Part shown: positions 24,823 to 37,740 of the stretch, piece by piece
How the letters are laid out: every line of letters starts with the position of its first letter
How positions within the stretch are numbered: the stretch's first letter is position 1
From: Owenia fusiformis
Lineage: Eukaryota; Annelida; Polychaeta; Sabellida; Oweniidae
Assembly: GCA_903813345.2 (NCBI GenBank)
Contig: CAIIXF020000006.1
Coordinates: 15,010,348-15,074,347, forward strand
Direction: 5' to 3'
Length of the DNA: 64,000 bases
Position numbers and translations under genes: made by a program
The notes under the pieces: generated by a model
The model's database searches: none
Told to the model about the DNA's origin: nothing
The model's input: only the letters and a program-made list of their open reading frames with translations

Positions 24823-26546
24823 GGACTACAATACAACCTGACCTATCAGTGGTATGTCATTATATCAACCTGGATAAACAACACTAAAGGAAATAGTAAA
24901 ATGAAAATGTTATCAAAAGTAAGAACTTATCTGGCCTCCATCAGAGGTTTCGATCTGCATGTTGTGTAAAATAGTACATTAATAGTTTTATTTTATAAAT
25001 ATATAAAATTTCCAAAGAATCAGTCTCACCTGTCAGATTCTAAACCGAAATGATGTAGGAAAGTAAAATCAATGAACCTTCTTCACACACTGTTTGTATA
25101 ATTTGTATGTGTTCAACATTTGAGTTTGGCAATGATTTATATAAATCTGGTATTAGTGTTTGCCTAGGTCCAATAATTGTCAGCTTTTTGACTTAAGGAT
25201 CCTTAACATATTTAAGCTTTCACAAAGTAAATGACAGATCTGGTTTGGTACTTTGACGCAATGCCAATACAAGTTTTTATATCATACAACTTTGGATGAT
25301 CTTTCCAATGGTATATTACATGAGGTACCATCTATTAAGGTTTTAGTTTTGGTAATTTTGTTAATCTCTTTACTTCAAAAAAAACATATTTGTGTAATGT
25401 ATCCAGGTGTGACAAGCAGTAGAATGATTTAAAATACATTGATACTTAATAAAAATCCTTATCAAATAAAAGTCCCAAAAGCAGGGGAAAATAGAATCTT
25501 ATTTGAAAAAACAGGGGACATTAAAGATAACAATTATTTAGTGCTACATGGAAAGCCTTGGCTGTAACCTTATCCAGGACACACTTCAGACTTCACACAT
25601 CTCCTTAGCCCTTGCCTTATATGTAGCAAATCACATCATAACATATCACCTACATATCCAAACAGGCATAAGGTTACAGAATGTGAAACAAAACAGTCAA
25701 GAAATTGAGATGTTTAAATAAAAAATGTACTTGAGGTTAAAAGTCATGATACATTACAACTGATGACAAATCCAAGATGCCATAAGGGGATACCAGAATA
25801 TTCCTCTGCAATACAATTTCTTGATAATAGTCTTCTTATGTGACCCTAGCCACACGTCTTAGAACAAAAATAATGAGATATAAAATGTGCAAAAAAGAGA
25901 GATAAACTCTCCACCTTAGTTCTTTAAATCATGGATACAAAAATGTTTCCCCATATGATCTACCACATGAGAGAAGATGATATGGGAAGGAGGGGGGTCA
26001 CAGTCTAGTAAACCTAATTCGACCTCCTCGATTTTCACTAGCACTTGCTTGACACCAAGCAGACATAATTTTTCATATTTCTCTCAAGAAAGTCAAAAGA
26101 TGAATGATTTTCTTTACTTAGTAATCAAGTCATACAGTATGAATGTAAAATAAGCCACCTGCTACATAAAAATGTTTAGGGTCAGGACATCACAACAACA
26201 AAAGAACGGGAGTAGCCAAAGTTAATTTTGTTTAAAAATTGAATGTAGCTTCCTGACATTTTTCAATGGGTGTCCTAACAAGTGTAAAAACTTTTTGAAT
26301 GAATTCAATTTGTTAGCATAAGGCTTGAAAGAAAAGATTTTGAAGGATAAATAGGAGAAACAACCTGTGTTTTTGCATTCGCTGATTCAGAACACTTCAG
26401 TTAAAACATGCAAAAAAACAAAATATGCCCGCAAGAAACAGACAAATAAAAATGTGTTATAGAAATAGATGCTGAAGTTTATCCAATTGATATGCAACTA
26501 CAGACAAATAAACTAAGAGAGTTATATTTCACACCTTTTCTAATAT

Positions 26547-26747
26547 CAGTAAAACCTGTAGGTTGGTAGGTGTTTATTTCAGAGACGTATGTGCGGATGA
26601 TAGGGCATCCACTAGAGACAAGTGTTCACTATAGAGGGGCTCATTAAGACAGGTTTTATGACATGTGTTCACTATAGAGGTGCTCATTAAGACAGGTTTT
26701 ACGACAAGTGTTCACTATAAAGGTGCTCATTAAAACAGGTTTTACTG
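26547..26747. mobile_element. MITE with CAGTAAAACCTG ends and internal tandem repeats
   Basis: Perfect 12-bp inverted ends (CAGTAAAACCTG). The right half holds three ~43-bp tandem units of the type GTGTTCACTATAGAGGTGCT. Same family as the 9218-9320 element; a decayed relative without clear ends lies near 28404-28558. Confidence 0.55.
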
Positions 26748-27068
26748 TTATCATCCACAATTATCTCAAGTTTCAAAAAAGGTTGTTTTATTCGAAGTAT
26801 TACTTGACTAAAAAAAATAAAACATAAGACCACACATGAGGTCAACAAAAAACATAGTGTCAAGCTGGCAAATCTTAGATTGGAAAAACTAAGGAAATAC
26901 TAATATATACAAACAAGAAGCCCCAACTGATTTGAATAGGATAAAGTAGAATATGATACTTCCTGCATTTTCATGTCTTCATTTTGAGCATTGTAACATG
27001 TAAAAAAAAACTCCCTTTAATAATTTTTTCAAAGATATTTTTCAGTGAGCAGCCTCACCATTCAACTA

Positions 27069-28149
27069 CGAGGGGTGATCAGGAATTTCTGGACCGTTGG
27101 CTCTATTTTTGCCATTTTTTATCCTTTCTTACTGATTTTTTCACATAATATAACCCAAATATATAGGATCACATCATGAAGATTTCATTGTTCTATGACA
27201 TCATTATCCTATTATTTTTGTTACCATGGTAGTAGGTGACGCGACAAGGTGGAGCTCAGAAAAAATACAAATTTTGAAAAACAACAGTAATTTTATATGA
27301 TGTTTGGACACTGTATTCATTGCTGAATATGTTACAAACATACTAAAATAGGTTGTATTATTTCATTATTCATTAATGTTCATAGTAACTGTCATTATCT
27401 TCCATCAATTCTAATACTTCAAAGTAGTAACCAGTACTTTGTAATCATTTGTTATGCCTTTCCACCCAGTCCTGAAAGACGTGATACAGACCATCTTTGC
27501 CTACTTTGTAACATTGGTGTGTGAATTCTTGAATGGTCTCATTACTGTCCTCAAAGTAGATACCTCATATTTTGGTCTTCACTGTTTGGAAAAGATAGAA
27601 ATCACAGCCAGCTAAGTCTGGGGAATACGGTGCGTGTGGTACACGGCATTCGGAATACGGTGCGTGTGGTACATGGCCACAGCCAATGGAAACAATCACA
27701 TTTTGTAGGCAAAGACGGTCTGTATCACATCTTTCAGGAATAGGTGAAAAGGCATAACAAATGCTTACAAAATGCTGGTAACTACTTTGGAGGATTAGAA
27801 TTGATGGAAGAATAATGACAGTTACTATGAACATTAATGAATATACTTAATGATATAATACAACCTATTTCAGTATGTTTGTAACATATTCAGCAATGAA
27901 TACAGTGTCAAAAAATGGCATATAAAACTACTGTTGATTTTTCAAATTTGGTATTTTTTCTGAGCTCCACCTTGTCGCGTCACCGATTACCATGGTAACA
28001 AAAATAAAAGGATAATGATGTCATAGAACAGTGAAATCTTCATTGTGTAATCCTATATATTTGAGTTATATTGTGTGAAAAAATCACTAAGAAAGGATAA
28101 AAATGGCAAAAATAGAGCCAACGGTCCAGAAATTCCTGATCACCCCTCG
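27069..28149. mobile_element. Palindromic (fold-back) mariner derivative
   Basis: Ends CGAGGGGTGATCAGGAATTT are inverted at both sides, each next to a TA (27067-27068 and 28150-28151), the mariner target. The inverted similarity extends over some 440 bp per arm (27069-27507 against 27703-28149) with scattered differences. Both arms carry the 3' end of a transposase gene in opposite directions; the central ~195 bp holds the remaining transposase piece. The 5' half has thus been replaced by an inverted copy of the 3' half. It sits in an intron of the caldesmon-like gene. Confidence 0.8.
27445..27680 (-). pseudogene. Broken mariner transposase C-terminus
   Basis: The minus-strand frame reads HAPYSPDLAGCDFYLFQTVK, an in-frame stop, then GIYFEDSNETIQEFTHQCYK and VGKDGLYHVFQDWVERHNK before a stop. 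YSPDLAxxDFxLF is the hallmark around the third catalytic Asp of mariner transposases. The N-terminal DNA-binding half and the first two catalytic Asp regions are absent, and a 26-bp stretch before the motif is duplicated. It cannot encode an active enzyme. It is the core of the palindromic element at 27069-28149. Confidence 0.75.
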
Positions 28150-28696
28150 TATATACAATGAATAGAAAATATCAAGAAGTTACAGCTAAGTCTTTTCATT
28201 GTGTCATTTCTTCAGACATGTTCATTGTAAACATAATGTCTCTATCTAAATATTTCTGTATTGTGATAATATACAATATGGATCAAATCATACCTGTTAG
28301 CAGAGCCAGTGTCATCTCTACTCTTCAAAAAATTAGAGGAACTTCTTTCAACCAGGAGGAATCAATTTAGATCATGTGATCAGAAAATAATGGCAATTCA
28401 TACATAAAACCTGTCCAAGTGGAACACTTTTGGTTCCTCTAAACAATGTTCACTTAACATAAAGTCAGTTAGTCTTGGAACTCTAAAAAAGTGTTCTACT
28501 AATGTAGGTGTTTTACTTTGAGAGGTGTTCCACTTTAAATGTTCCACTATAGTTGTTAACATTCATTTCATATTCAAACTCTCATTAAAGGCCATGCATA
28601 CATTTGAGATCATTGAGATGATATCAGGATTAAAGCTGTAAATGTCTGAGGCAAGCCGATGTAATCAAATCATGTAAAGTATACAGAACGTGATTC

Positions 28697-28762
28697 TGGT
28701 AACTCTGGTATTATTATATGGTAACTCTGGTATTATTACATGGTAACTCTGGTATTATTACA
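28697..28762. repeat. 22-bp tandem repeat, three copies
   Basis: Units TGGTAACTCTGGTATTATTA plus two bases, almost identical. It lies in the large intron; no function is seen. Confidence 0.75.
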
Positions 28763-29790
28763 TCGTGATTCATAAAGGTATAAATGCATTTCATTTATGA
28801 GAGAAGGAATATACTGGTTCAACATAATGGTATTATTAAGCTATCAGAAATTAATATAACAAGTAAATATTTATATTAAAGTTAACAGGTTAAGATCACC
28901 AAATACTAACTTGACCAGATAAATCTTATCAATATTCTCTATGTAATACTGGCATAAGACAAGAGAATGTTTGCCATTCATCTATCGTACATATATATAG
29001 AGCCATAATAATGATAAGTAATGATACAATAAGGAATTTATAAGTTATTTTGAACAGTACATTGTACATCTTGATAATGATACTTATCCTCAATTGTATC
29101 GAAGATCTCAAATGCATTGCAACAGATGTGCAAAACATGTACATTCGAAGGCTCGAGAACAGCAACACTATAACTTGAAGTACCAACCAGTATGTCGACA
29201 AAGGGCTGTGATTGGCACTCCTGGTGATGTCTAAGTAAATTGATGTTTTATATAATGTATCTTTTCCTTTGTGCACAGGGACCCCCAGGGCAGAATATGT
29301 GCTAACCACGGGGTTTCTGCTGTGTCACTGATCAATGAGCAAATATGTATAGTAATTGTTATTCTTATTACATTTATTACATACTGTAAATAAACATTAT
29401 CTCCAGGATTGGAGGGTCAATAAATATAATAATAATAATAATCACTGACACACCATGACCTTAAACTTTCAATTTGCTGCAACAAACACTATCCTCTAAT
29501 TTGTTGATGCATATTAAGATCTTACCAATCTCTAATGGATCTTAGCTACATATAGCAGACAACGTTCTGTCGAGTTTTCTCTCTTTGTATTCTGATTAGA
29601 TTAAAGAAACATCTCTAATATAGACGAAAGATGATATTAACTTCTTTAGAATGGTAACCACTTTGTTAAAATACCCCCAAAGTGTTTCCAAAAACAGCTA
29701 GGTTTCTCAGTTTAAAACCAAGAAGGGTCAATATATGAATATATATCAATAGAAATCCATATGATTTCAACCAAAACTTCCACACAATAA

Positions 29791-30624
29791 CAGCGCTTGC
29801 ATTAGGCTCTGAAAAATGTGAGTCCCAATGAAGGAAAAAAATTTAAAAAGTGAGTCCCGACAGAAAAAAGTGTGTCCTTCAATATATAAGCTAAATTAGC
29901 TAAATTAGCTATAATGGGCTATTTTGGAATGTGCATGACTTGATCTTACATGTCTTATGTGTTTTCAAATGTTGCCATTCGTGCCCTGTGATTTAAACAT
30001 GTTCTTTATATTCAATTCACTTATGTTATGTAACCTCCAGCCTGTTATAGTAAGTACTATTATACTGTGATTATCTTTATACTTGATGTTTGCACTGAAC
30101 AACTGCTTGAAAAAATAAGAACATTTTTAGTATGAATTTGTCTGACGCTCAGTAATTTAGTGTAGCACTACATTTTCTACATGATCAAAATCCTCTGATT
30201 TATATCATAAATTAGACCATTTTGACGTTATATAATCACAAATAGACTACTTCACCTAGGTAAGTATGCATCATTTGTACAATTGAACTCATTTTGAAGG
30301 TTTTATATCAGCTTTTCAGTGAGAAAAATATGTCACATGCAAACTGATAACCTATTATCGCCCATTACAATAGTTCGTTTTTCTGCATTCTTTTTCTTTT
30401 TTACTCAAAATAAAGTTGTAAATCTCACATATTTTGATCTTAATATACACCTCAAAGAAGTCAAACATGATCAACTATTGAGATTTTCAAGATTTTCAAA
30501 AAATGTTCAAAGTTTTGACTCAATTTTTTTTCCGTCCCAAAAACGGAAATATTTTTTATTTTTCCGTCCTACAATTTTTTTTTGCGTCACTTACATGTAA
30601 GGGACGCCGTTAATGCAAGCCCTG
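29791..30624. mobile_element. hAT-like non-autonomous element with CAGSGCTTGCATTA ends
   Basis: CAGCGCTTGCATTAGGC at the left is inverted as GCCGTTAATGCAAGCCCTG at the right, with CAATAA directly repeated outside (29785-29790, 30625-30630). The interior has GAGTCCC and CCGTCCC/CGGAAA motifs and long T runs, and no transposase. Confidence 0.6.
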
Positions 30625-31453
30625 CAATAATATCATATCTATAAGTACATGCTATGCTATTTATGACTTGCAAAGCTGTGTGATTCACATGATTTAACCA
30701 AATGGAACAGGATCATCCCAACAAGGCTGAAGTTAGTGAGGCAAAAATATGGCTTATTGCTCTGTTGCTCTGATGTACTCACATGAACCCAGTGGCTAGA
30801 TGCCTAGTGTGAATAATCAGATACATACAACACTCATTTTTTCATCCATAGACCATAAATCTTATACGAAAAACTCTACAAACTTGATTTTGCTTCTTTA
30901 CAAAAGACCATCATCGACATGCAGTATCCTAAACCTACCCTCATACCAGATAACAATTCTGAAATACATGACCCTGGTTTCTACCTGGCCTGGTGAATGA
31001 TGACCCCAGTGATTGGCAATATACATATAAATACCAAACCAGCCAATATGAACCGAATCAAAATATCTCATACTATTCATAGCTAAAATGCAGGTAATCA
31101 AACCATCTTTATCATTATAAGTAAATCATATAAACTATGCCATCTTCATAAAACACCAAAAGTTCCTATAGAGTTTCAGGATTTATAGCCAATTTAGTGT
31201 CAGTCATAAAAACTTGGCGATAAGGAAAAAGTATAAGTAGAACTCAAAGTAGCCCATAGTGTTAACACTAAATATTCATAGTCTGTAGAACCTGTATAGA
31301 TAAAGTTCATAAGAAAATCCTGCACATAAGCAAATATCTAGCCTCCATCATTAATCACATTTACAAATCTTTTCAAAAACAATCCTCCCTGGATGGATTA
31401 AAAGTCAACAATGTTCAAACTATTAAATATTAATTGATTTTGTACATAGACCT

Positions 31454-31693
31454 GTGCTCTCCCCAGGAATTTTTGTGTGGAGGACTTTGTCATATTTCTA
31501 GTGCAACATTTTAGCATTTTGTAACTTTTTGTGCAATATTTTACAATATTGTAATTTTTGTGCAACATTTTAGAATTTTAAATTTTTTATTGTAACATTT
31601 TAGGAGGCACATTCTAATTGCATTGAGGAGCATTTTGGTTTTATAAAATACATGGAGGTGCTGCGCCTCAGAGATTTCAATGTGGGGAGAGCA
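31454..31693. mobile_element. Small element with GTGCTCTCCCC ends
   Basis: GTGCTCTCCCCAGGAATTT at the left faces TTTCAATGTGGGGAGAGCAT at the right. The interior contains four or five GTGCAACATTTTAG-like repeats. The ends resemble those of the repeats at 45480 and 50030. Confidence 0.45.
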
Positions 31694-33041
31694 TTGTGAA
31701 CTATGTAGTCTTGTACCAGGGCACTGTACCCCTCCCATCTGATCATAGCATTCACACCTCCAACATAATGTTGAGCAGGTATGTAGTTAGTGGGGGGGGG
31801 GGGGGCAAAGATTTAGTGCAAGAGGAATAAAAATAGACAAACACTTTAACATTTACAAAAATCCAGACAGCTAATAATAAAACTAGCCATACATCATGAA
31901 AACCTGGATGTAATAGCACAGAAAGGTCAGCCCATCATATTTTACCATTTTGTTCATCAAGAATTGCCATTTTTGTGGTTTTAACCTTATCTTGAAGAGC
32001 CTGACATAATTAGCTGATTCTAGAAATAGCCGCAATATGAATAGCATTTGTAATGCAATGTACATGCTTGATTCTTAGTGGTGTTTTCTGGAAAAACTTT
32101 TATAGAAACAGTTCTAATTCAGAATATACTTAAAACAAGAACTGAATAACTTATCGAAAAAACCAAGAGAGTTCACAATATATTCATGTATATCAGACTA
32201 GACTACTTCAAAATAATCATATGCTGAAGAAAAATAATTATTTCTCAAATCATACAATTGAAGCTAAAATAAATTTTATGTATTTTTAGTATGTAAAAGT
32301 TTCGATTAAGATTGCTTGGTTCAGAAGATATAAGGTAGCCATGATCTAATAAATCAGAAGCAGGAATATAGTATTTCTATCAGATGTTCAACACCTTTAA
32401 CAGGAGGTACATCTTTCCCACACTGGTACAGCCTTGATCTGGTTACATCCCAGATAAGTTAACTGCATTATGGGAGTCAGCCTTTTCATTGTAGATCAAA
32501 TGAAAAGACAGCAGTTTATAAATCTATCAGAATCCCAGACATTTACCTGTATGTTCTGATACAACCATACAGTACTATACATAGTATACTATCCATTTGT
32601 GCAACATTCTCATGCAATAATCATGTTCTCTATCAAATTGTTTGACCAACATTCAAATAAACCATGAAAAATTCTGGCAAAAATAATAAATTTATAGAGA
32701 AAAATCATTGAGCATGCAATAAATCAAATGACATTGAAACTTATAACTTATAACATTTGTAAACCATTATAAGTTTACCATATAACAAAAGGCCATAGCA
32801 ACTCCAACCATGACCTTCAAATCTCTTCCAAACACAAAATACATGTTAAAAAATAGATGGACAAAATCAACCTCACGAATAAGCGATTCTTATTTCATAA
32901 TGTTGACAAAACTGCTGAATAACAATGTGACAGTTTAACAAACGAAGATGATCGTAAAACACACTTGGTACAATAAGACAAAAAATTAAGTATTCCTAAA
33001 ATTTAATAGAAAATGTCTAATAGCAGTTTACATGTACTTAC

Positions 33042-33100
33042 TGTTGAAGGAATGTGCCAAACCGCTTAAAACAGGGCCTAGCTTACTGGTGCTCTAATAT
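33042..33100 (-). other. Internal 5'-UTR exon of the caldesmon-like gene
   Basis: A 59-nt exon is bounded by an acceptor with a good pyrimidine tract (TTTTGTGTTTTCAG) and a strong donor (ACA then GTAAGTACATG). It holds no ATG, so it can be included or skipped without altering the protein. It lies between the distal first exon and the coding exon at 16041 on the same strand. Confidence 0.5.
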
Positions 33101-33412
33101 CTGAAAACACAAAAGAAAATCATAAGTTGCTATTTTTAAAAAATATAAAGATGGGAATATATGCATTTAGAAGAAAAAAAGCTTGCTAAAAACACTTGTA
33201 AATATGCCAGTTTTTCTTGATAATTTTGTTTATTTGTATCTTATTATATTTCAGTCACGTTAATTAAGGCTGTGCATTATTTAGATATAAAGCATGGCAA
33301 ATAAGAAACCTAATTGGTCTTGGAGGTATCATATTTCTGACATCATTCATTATATCAAATACACACACTCAACTTTCATACTTTGTTAAAGAAATGAATG
33401 AGTAAATCTGGC

Positions 33413-33528
33413 TACAAGCCCTTGTGACCCCCCCCCCCAATTACACATACCACCCCCACTCCAGGTACATGTGGTGAAGTAGTTAAGGCGGGGGGTGGAT
33501 CCAGGGACTTGAAGCAAGACTCAATGCA
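33413..33528. mobile_element. C/G-rich hairpin MITE, copy 2
   Basis: It begins CTACAAGCCCTTGTGACCCC and ends GGATCCAGGGACTTGAAGC, with a C11 run in the left arm. Same family as the copies at 22135, 34583 and 37741. It lies just upstream of the 33042 exon. Confidence 0.5.
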
Positions 33529-34582
33529 TAATTGGTAACCTCAAACACTTTGGTTTAATTTTGCCGAGGATGTACTATATATACAGAGTGCTAAATGAAG
33601 CTAGATTCCTCAGTCAAAATGAAAATTCAGACTATCTTACTTATGTGACTGATTGTTATCGAGGAATTCATACATGGAATACTGGAAACTGGATGTTAAT
33701 ACTGGCCCTATCAAAATGTTATATTTTGGTGGTATTTGAACATTGCTTTTGAACATTGCCAGTGAATAAGACATATTTGAACATTACCTATAAATGGTAG
33801 CATATCTGAACATTTGTTTTGAGTATCTCAGTGAATAATATTCATTCCTTCTTTCTGTTTTCAGTGATATGCTTGAGAGAGGAACCAATAGAATTAGAAG
33901 AATGTAATCTATCTTATGGCAGTAGGTAAATGGTATAGACAGAGACATTCAATATCTAAAAATAGTCAAAAGTCAAAATACAAAACACAAACTGATGTAA
34001 ATGGAATCAAAGTTCTTGCCAATGGATAAACAAATATGGCACTATAAATTGACCAAAGAGATTACTTTTATGTAAAAAATTATGACTGAAACTAATAGTG
34101 CCATTTGCTTTTGATTGATTTGTGATGGCAGCTTTTCAAAGTCTGTATTTACAGAAAGATTTGAGAGAGGATAACCTATGTAAATATAATATACATGCTT
34201 TGAAAGTTTGGATAGTGAATTACATTACATTGGTTAGGTTTAAACCAAAGCTCTTATTGTATAAATCCCAGACACATTGGGTTTATAGCTACTCTACTTT
34301 TGGCACATTTTGTATTATGAAGTTGAAAAGAATTGTTTACATGAGGGACTTCCTGGAATGGCAACTATTGAGATCTATTAGAGAGATGTGAGCAGTAAAA
34401 ATGTAAGTTAAGTTCTAGACTAGTCTCTGACTGTATGGGTTGGACAATTCTACAGTATAGCAGTGAGTCCTGCCCCTATTACCAATGGCTCAGTCAAAGA
34501 CAAGGTCATATATCAATGCAAACAAAATAATAATAAATCAATGCTTCTTCAGTATCCATTTCGAAATTAGCACTGAGCAGTC

Positions 34583-34690
34583 TAACTCTAAGCCCTTGTG
34601 ACCCCCACCCCCACAACACCCCTCCCAACAAGGTGACGAAATATATAAGGGGAATCAAGATCCAGTGCCTCCAAACAAGACTAAGTACTG
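34583..34690. mobile_element. C/G-rich hairpin MITE, copy 3
   Basis: It begins CTAAGCCCTTGTGACCCCCA; the right arm is degraded (ATCAAGATCCAGTGCCTCCA). Assigned by its left end and spacing. Confidence 0.4.
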
Positions 34691-34854
34691 TGTAAAGAAA
34701 CCCGGAACAAATGCAGTGAGCCTAGATTTTTCCAGTGACCTTTAGTTTAAGGACATAGTAACTGCACAGTTTTAACACAGTTATGATGGCCTTATAATGA
34801 CAGTGATGATTAATCCCGGTGATATACTGCTGCAAAAGAACATACAGTCCAGGA

Positions 34855-35060
34855 CACCCCACCAGTCATGAATAACATGGGAGGTACAGTACTCCCATAA
34901 TAGCATGGGGGATACTCCTATAGTCACATAACAAAATAGCATGGAAGAGGGGGGGGGGTACTCCCATCGTCATATTATATAATTGCATGGGGGAATACTC
35001 CTATAGAAGCATAAAAAACAGAATAGAGGGGGTACTTCCGTAATCAAACAGGAGAATAAA
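34855..35060. repeat. Degenerate tandem repeat (TACTCCYATARTCATA type)
   Basis: Four or five diverged copies of GGGGGTACTCCCATAGTCAT-like units, about 30-60 bp apart, with a G10 run in one copy. In the intron between the 36060 and 33042 exons. Confidence 0.5.
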
Positions 35061-36059
35061 TTGGGATATACTGTAGTTATGACACAAAATAACAAGGGAA
35101 GCACTGGTACATAATGTACATGCATTTTATCCCAAACGGAAGCATAATAGGTCCCTTCCCCCATTGTACAGTGTTGTACATTACCTTATTAGATTGAATT
35201 ATGAGAGATATGGGAGAATAACTTCATGGAGGAAGGACTAAATGCATGAAAGTACTTTCATGAGCATAAAGTCATGAGTATGAGCTACACAATAGACAGC
35301 TTACAAAAAATAGCAACTAAAATAATTATCAGTTTTAGGACTATCATATGATCAGCATAGATATACTGGAGAGGACCTCTCTACAAGAAAGCTTGGAAGC
35401 ACATATCAACAGAGATATGCTGATATGTCGCTGCACTGTATCTATGATTCTGTGTCATGTTAACATGGACTTTTTGACATTTAAGACCTGTTCACATAAG
35501 GGCCCCTTGAGTACACTTAAAACATTTTATTTCATTTTGAATATAATTTTAAGTTTTAAATGACCATTCATAGGATATGAGAGGTATTTGGGAGCCATTT
35601 GGTTATTTACCGTTGATTCAGATAATTAATAATTAAGACAATAAAATAATCAATCAAACAAAAAACATTCTCTATATATACAACAAATGTGGAATAACGA
35701 ACTTTAAGTTCTTTGATAAATAAGTTCATCTGGAACCAAAGACTGTAACAAGCGAGATGCAAGGAGTATCCATACTAAACCAGAGTATTCCTTCAGTCAT
35801 ATGAAATGCTTTGATGGATCAAAATGAGGAGTTTCAGAATGATAAGAGGAAGATATTTGTCTCTTTCGACAGTCATAATCAGATTTAATCACTAAGAACA
35901 TGTTCCTCTGTACCATTCTGCCTAATACACAGTATGTTCCTCCTATCTCCTGTGACCTCAATAGCCATGGTGGTGACATCATTCATATACTCACTTCAAT
36001 CATGACACCTTCAGACCCTAGATATCCAAGATGATCATCCATAGAAAACACAAACTTAC

Positions 36060-36170
36060 CTGATCCCAGGCTCCAGTTGATAAAAATCCAGTAGCAGAAG
36101 AGTTAAAAACCTTAAATCCAGACTCTTAGATAATGTTCAGCAGCAGTTGAGTCTAGTGATCCACAGAGTG
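36060..36170 (-). other. Possible alternative first (non-coding) exon
   Basis: A donor CAG then GTAAGTTTG ends at 36060. I find no convincing acceptor just upstream, which fits a separate first exon better than an internal one. The upstream limit is unknown. If used, it gives the gene a second start site 3.7 kb downstream of the distal one, both joining the same coding exon at 16041. Confidence 0.3.
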
Positions 36171-36792
36171 GGGGTTACCAGCTGGACTATGGGATTATCC
36201 AAGACTACATACACTTACATTAATGCCACTGATAAGATATCTAATGATGTACCTAGTGATGAAATATGAGCACACCTTCATCTAACACCCTTTCAAAATA
36301 GAATACAGACAACTCAGCATTCTATAGTATACAACACATATGGCTGTAGTCTTTGGAAGTCACCAAACACAGAACATCATTTTATAGTATTTTAGCCAAG
36401 ATTGAGTTATAAATTATAAATTAAAAAATTGTTCAGTCGTAATTTGAAAGGGATAATACTATCTGACCACTATTAGCAGGACCAGAATATCCCTCCACAT
36501 GAAGCCCAAGTTTAGAACCTCTTGGAGGATATACTAAAAATAACACGGATATATATTCATCAAGCAGATGCTCTGAAACCAGATAGCCTTATTGACCATA
36601 TTGCTTCCTTCAGGGGCCCTCACAAGGAAACCAATACACCAATATTTGTCATTTTTTATGAATTTCTTTGGAGTCTGAATTATAATTCAGTTCCTTGTCA
36701 TGTAACAAGAAGATTGTTCCCTTTCTTTAAATTTCTGCAAAACTGCGCAGTGCTGTATAATATAGATATAATATTGGGCACTGCAGTTCAAC

Positions 36793-37330
36793 CCCGGGGG
36801 GTTCACTATATATAAACCTTGACGGGGATCCTCGGCGCATGTGGGGTACCTTTTTCAACGTTTGGTATGGCAATGGACCCATATTTTAGGATTTGGTATG
36901 GGAATGCCCGGAAATTTCTGACTTCTGAGATATGGCAATGGTCTGACTTTTGCTCTTCTGGTATGAGAATGGTCGTTGTAGATACGTTACCTAACATTCG
37001 TGGTATGGCATTGGTCCAGTAGTTGCAAATTTGTATGACATTGATCCTATATTTCATTTACTTTGAATTAAGGTATGGCATTGGTTCCATATTTGGACAT
37101 TTGGTATGGCATTGGTCCTACATTTTGACATTTGGTATGGCATTGGTCCCATAATTCGGCATTTGGTATGGCATTGGTCCTATATTTGGACATTTGGTAT
37201 GGCATTGGTCCTATATTTTGGTTGGTATGGGACATATTGAAATTTGACAGATTGGTATGGGAACATATTGATATTTGAGGCTTCAGCCTAGGACCCCCCG
37301 TCAAGTTTTATATACAGTGAACCCCCCGGG
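36793..37330. mobile_element. MITE with perfect 8-bp duplication and minisatellite core
   Basis: AGTTCAAC is duplicated at 36785-36792 and 37331-37338. The inverted ends start CCCGGGGGGTTCAC and extend about 38 bp to GACGGGG. The interior is a run of about ten degenerate ~30-bp units with TTTGGTATGGCATTGGTCC. The 8-bp duplication suggests a hAT-type mover. It makes a repetitive minus-strand peptide (CHTKCQNVGPMPYQMSKYGT) that is only translated repeat. Confidence 0.75.
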
Positions 37331-37740
37331 AGTTCAACTGCACTATTTCAGCATTAATACTTATATTCTGTGTTCAAAGATTACTTCATCAAGTGATTTT
37401 TAGAGTTCCAAAGACTCTTTAAGTAGATGACGAAAAAATAAAGATAATCCTCTCATATTTTCCTTCAAAGGCTGCAGGCCCACGCAGATATATTCAGTTA
37501 GCAATGTATTCACAGGGGGTAGCTGCCTGTGAAGGGGTTAAAAGGGAACCTCTCTAAATAAATTGAGTTCACGATTTCTGCATTAACCTGAACTGGGTGT
37601 TAGCTTTTTCTGCTATCAGGCCTTAGAATAACTTTAGCCATGTTTAATGAAAAATACAGCAAAATAGAGAAAACTACTGAATCAGCACAGAGAAATCAAC
37701 ATGTTCCAAATGAAGAAAGCAAAAGACCTAATGATAACCT

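Larger units (their letters stand above)
16525..33041 (-). other. Large 5'-UTR intron of the caldesmon-like gene, mostly unexplained
   Basis: About 17 kb without supported exons of either gene. It holds the elements and the 129-residue ORF listed separately, a 15-G run at 22040-22054, a (TAA)n run near 29425-29442, and otherwise AT-rich sequence in which I see no structure. Most open frames here are short and of random composition. Confidence 0.5.

Noticed and set aside
27565-27834. Whether the mariner fragment could be an intact transposase
   Set aside because: The first two catalytic Asp regions and the DNA-binding domain are missing, and the frame has a stop after QTVKTKI.
37068-37304. 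Minus-strand repetitive peptide (PMPYQMSKY repeats)
   Set aside because: It is the translated ~30-bp minisatellite inside the 36793-37330 element, not a protein gene.
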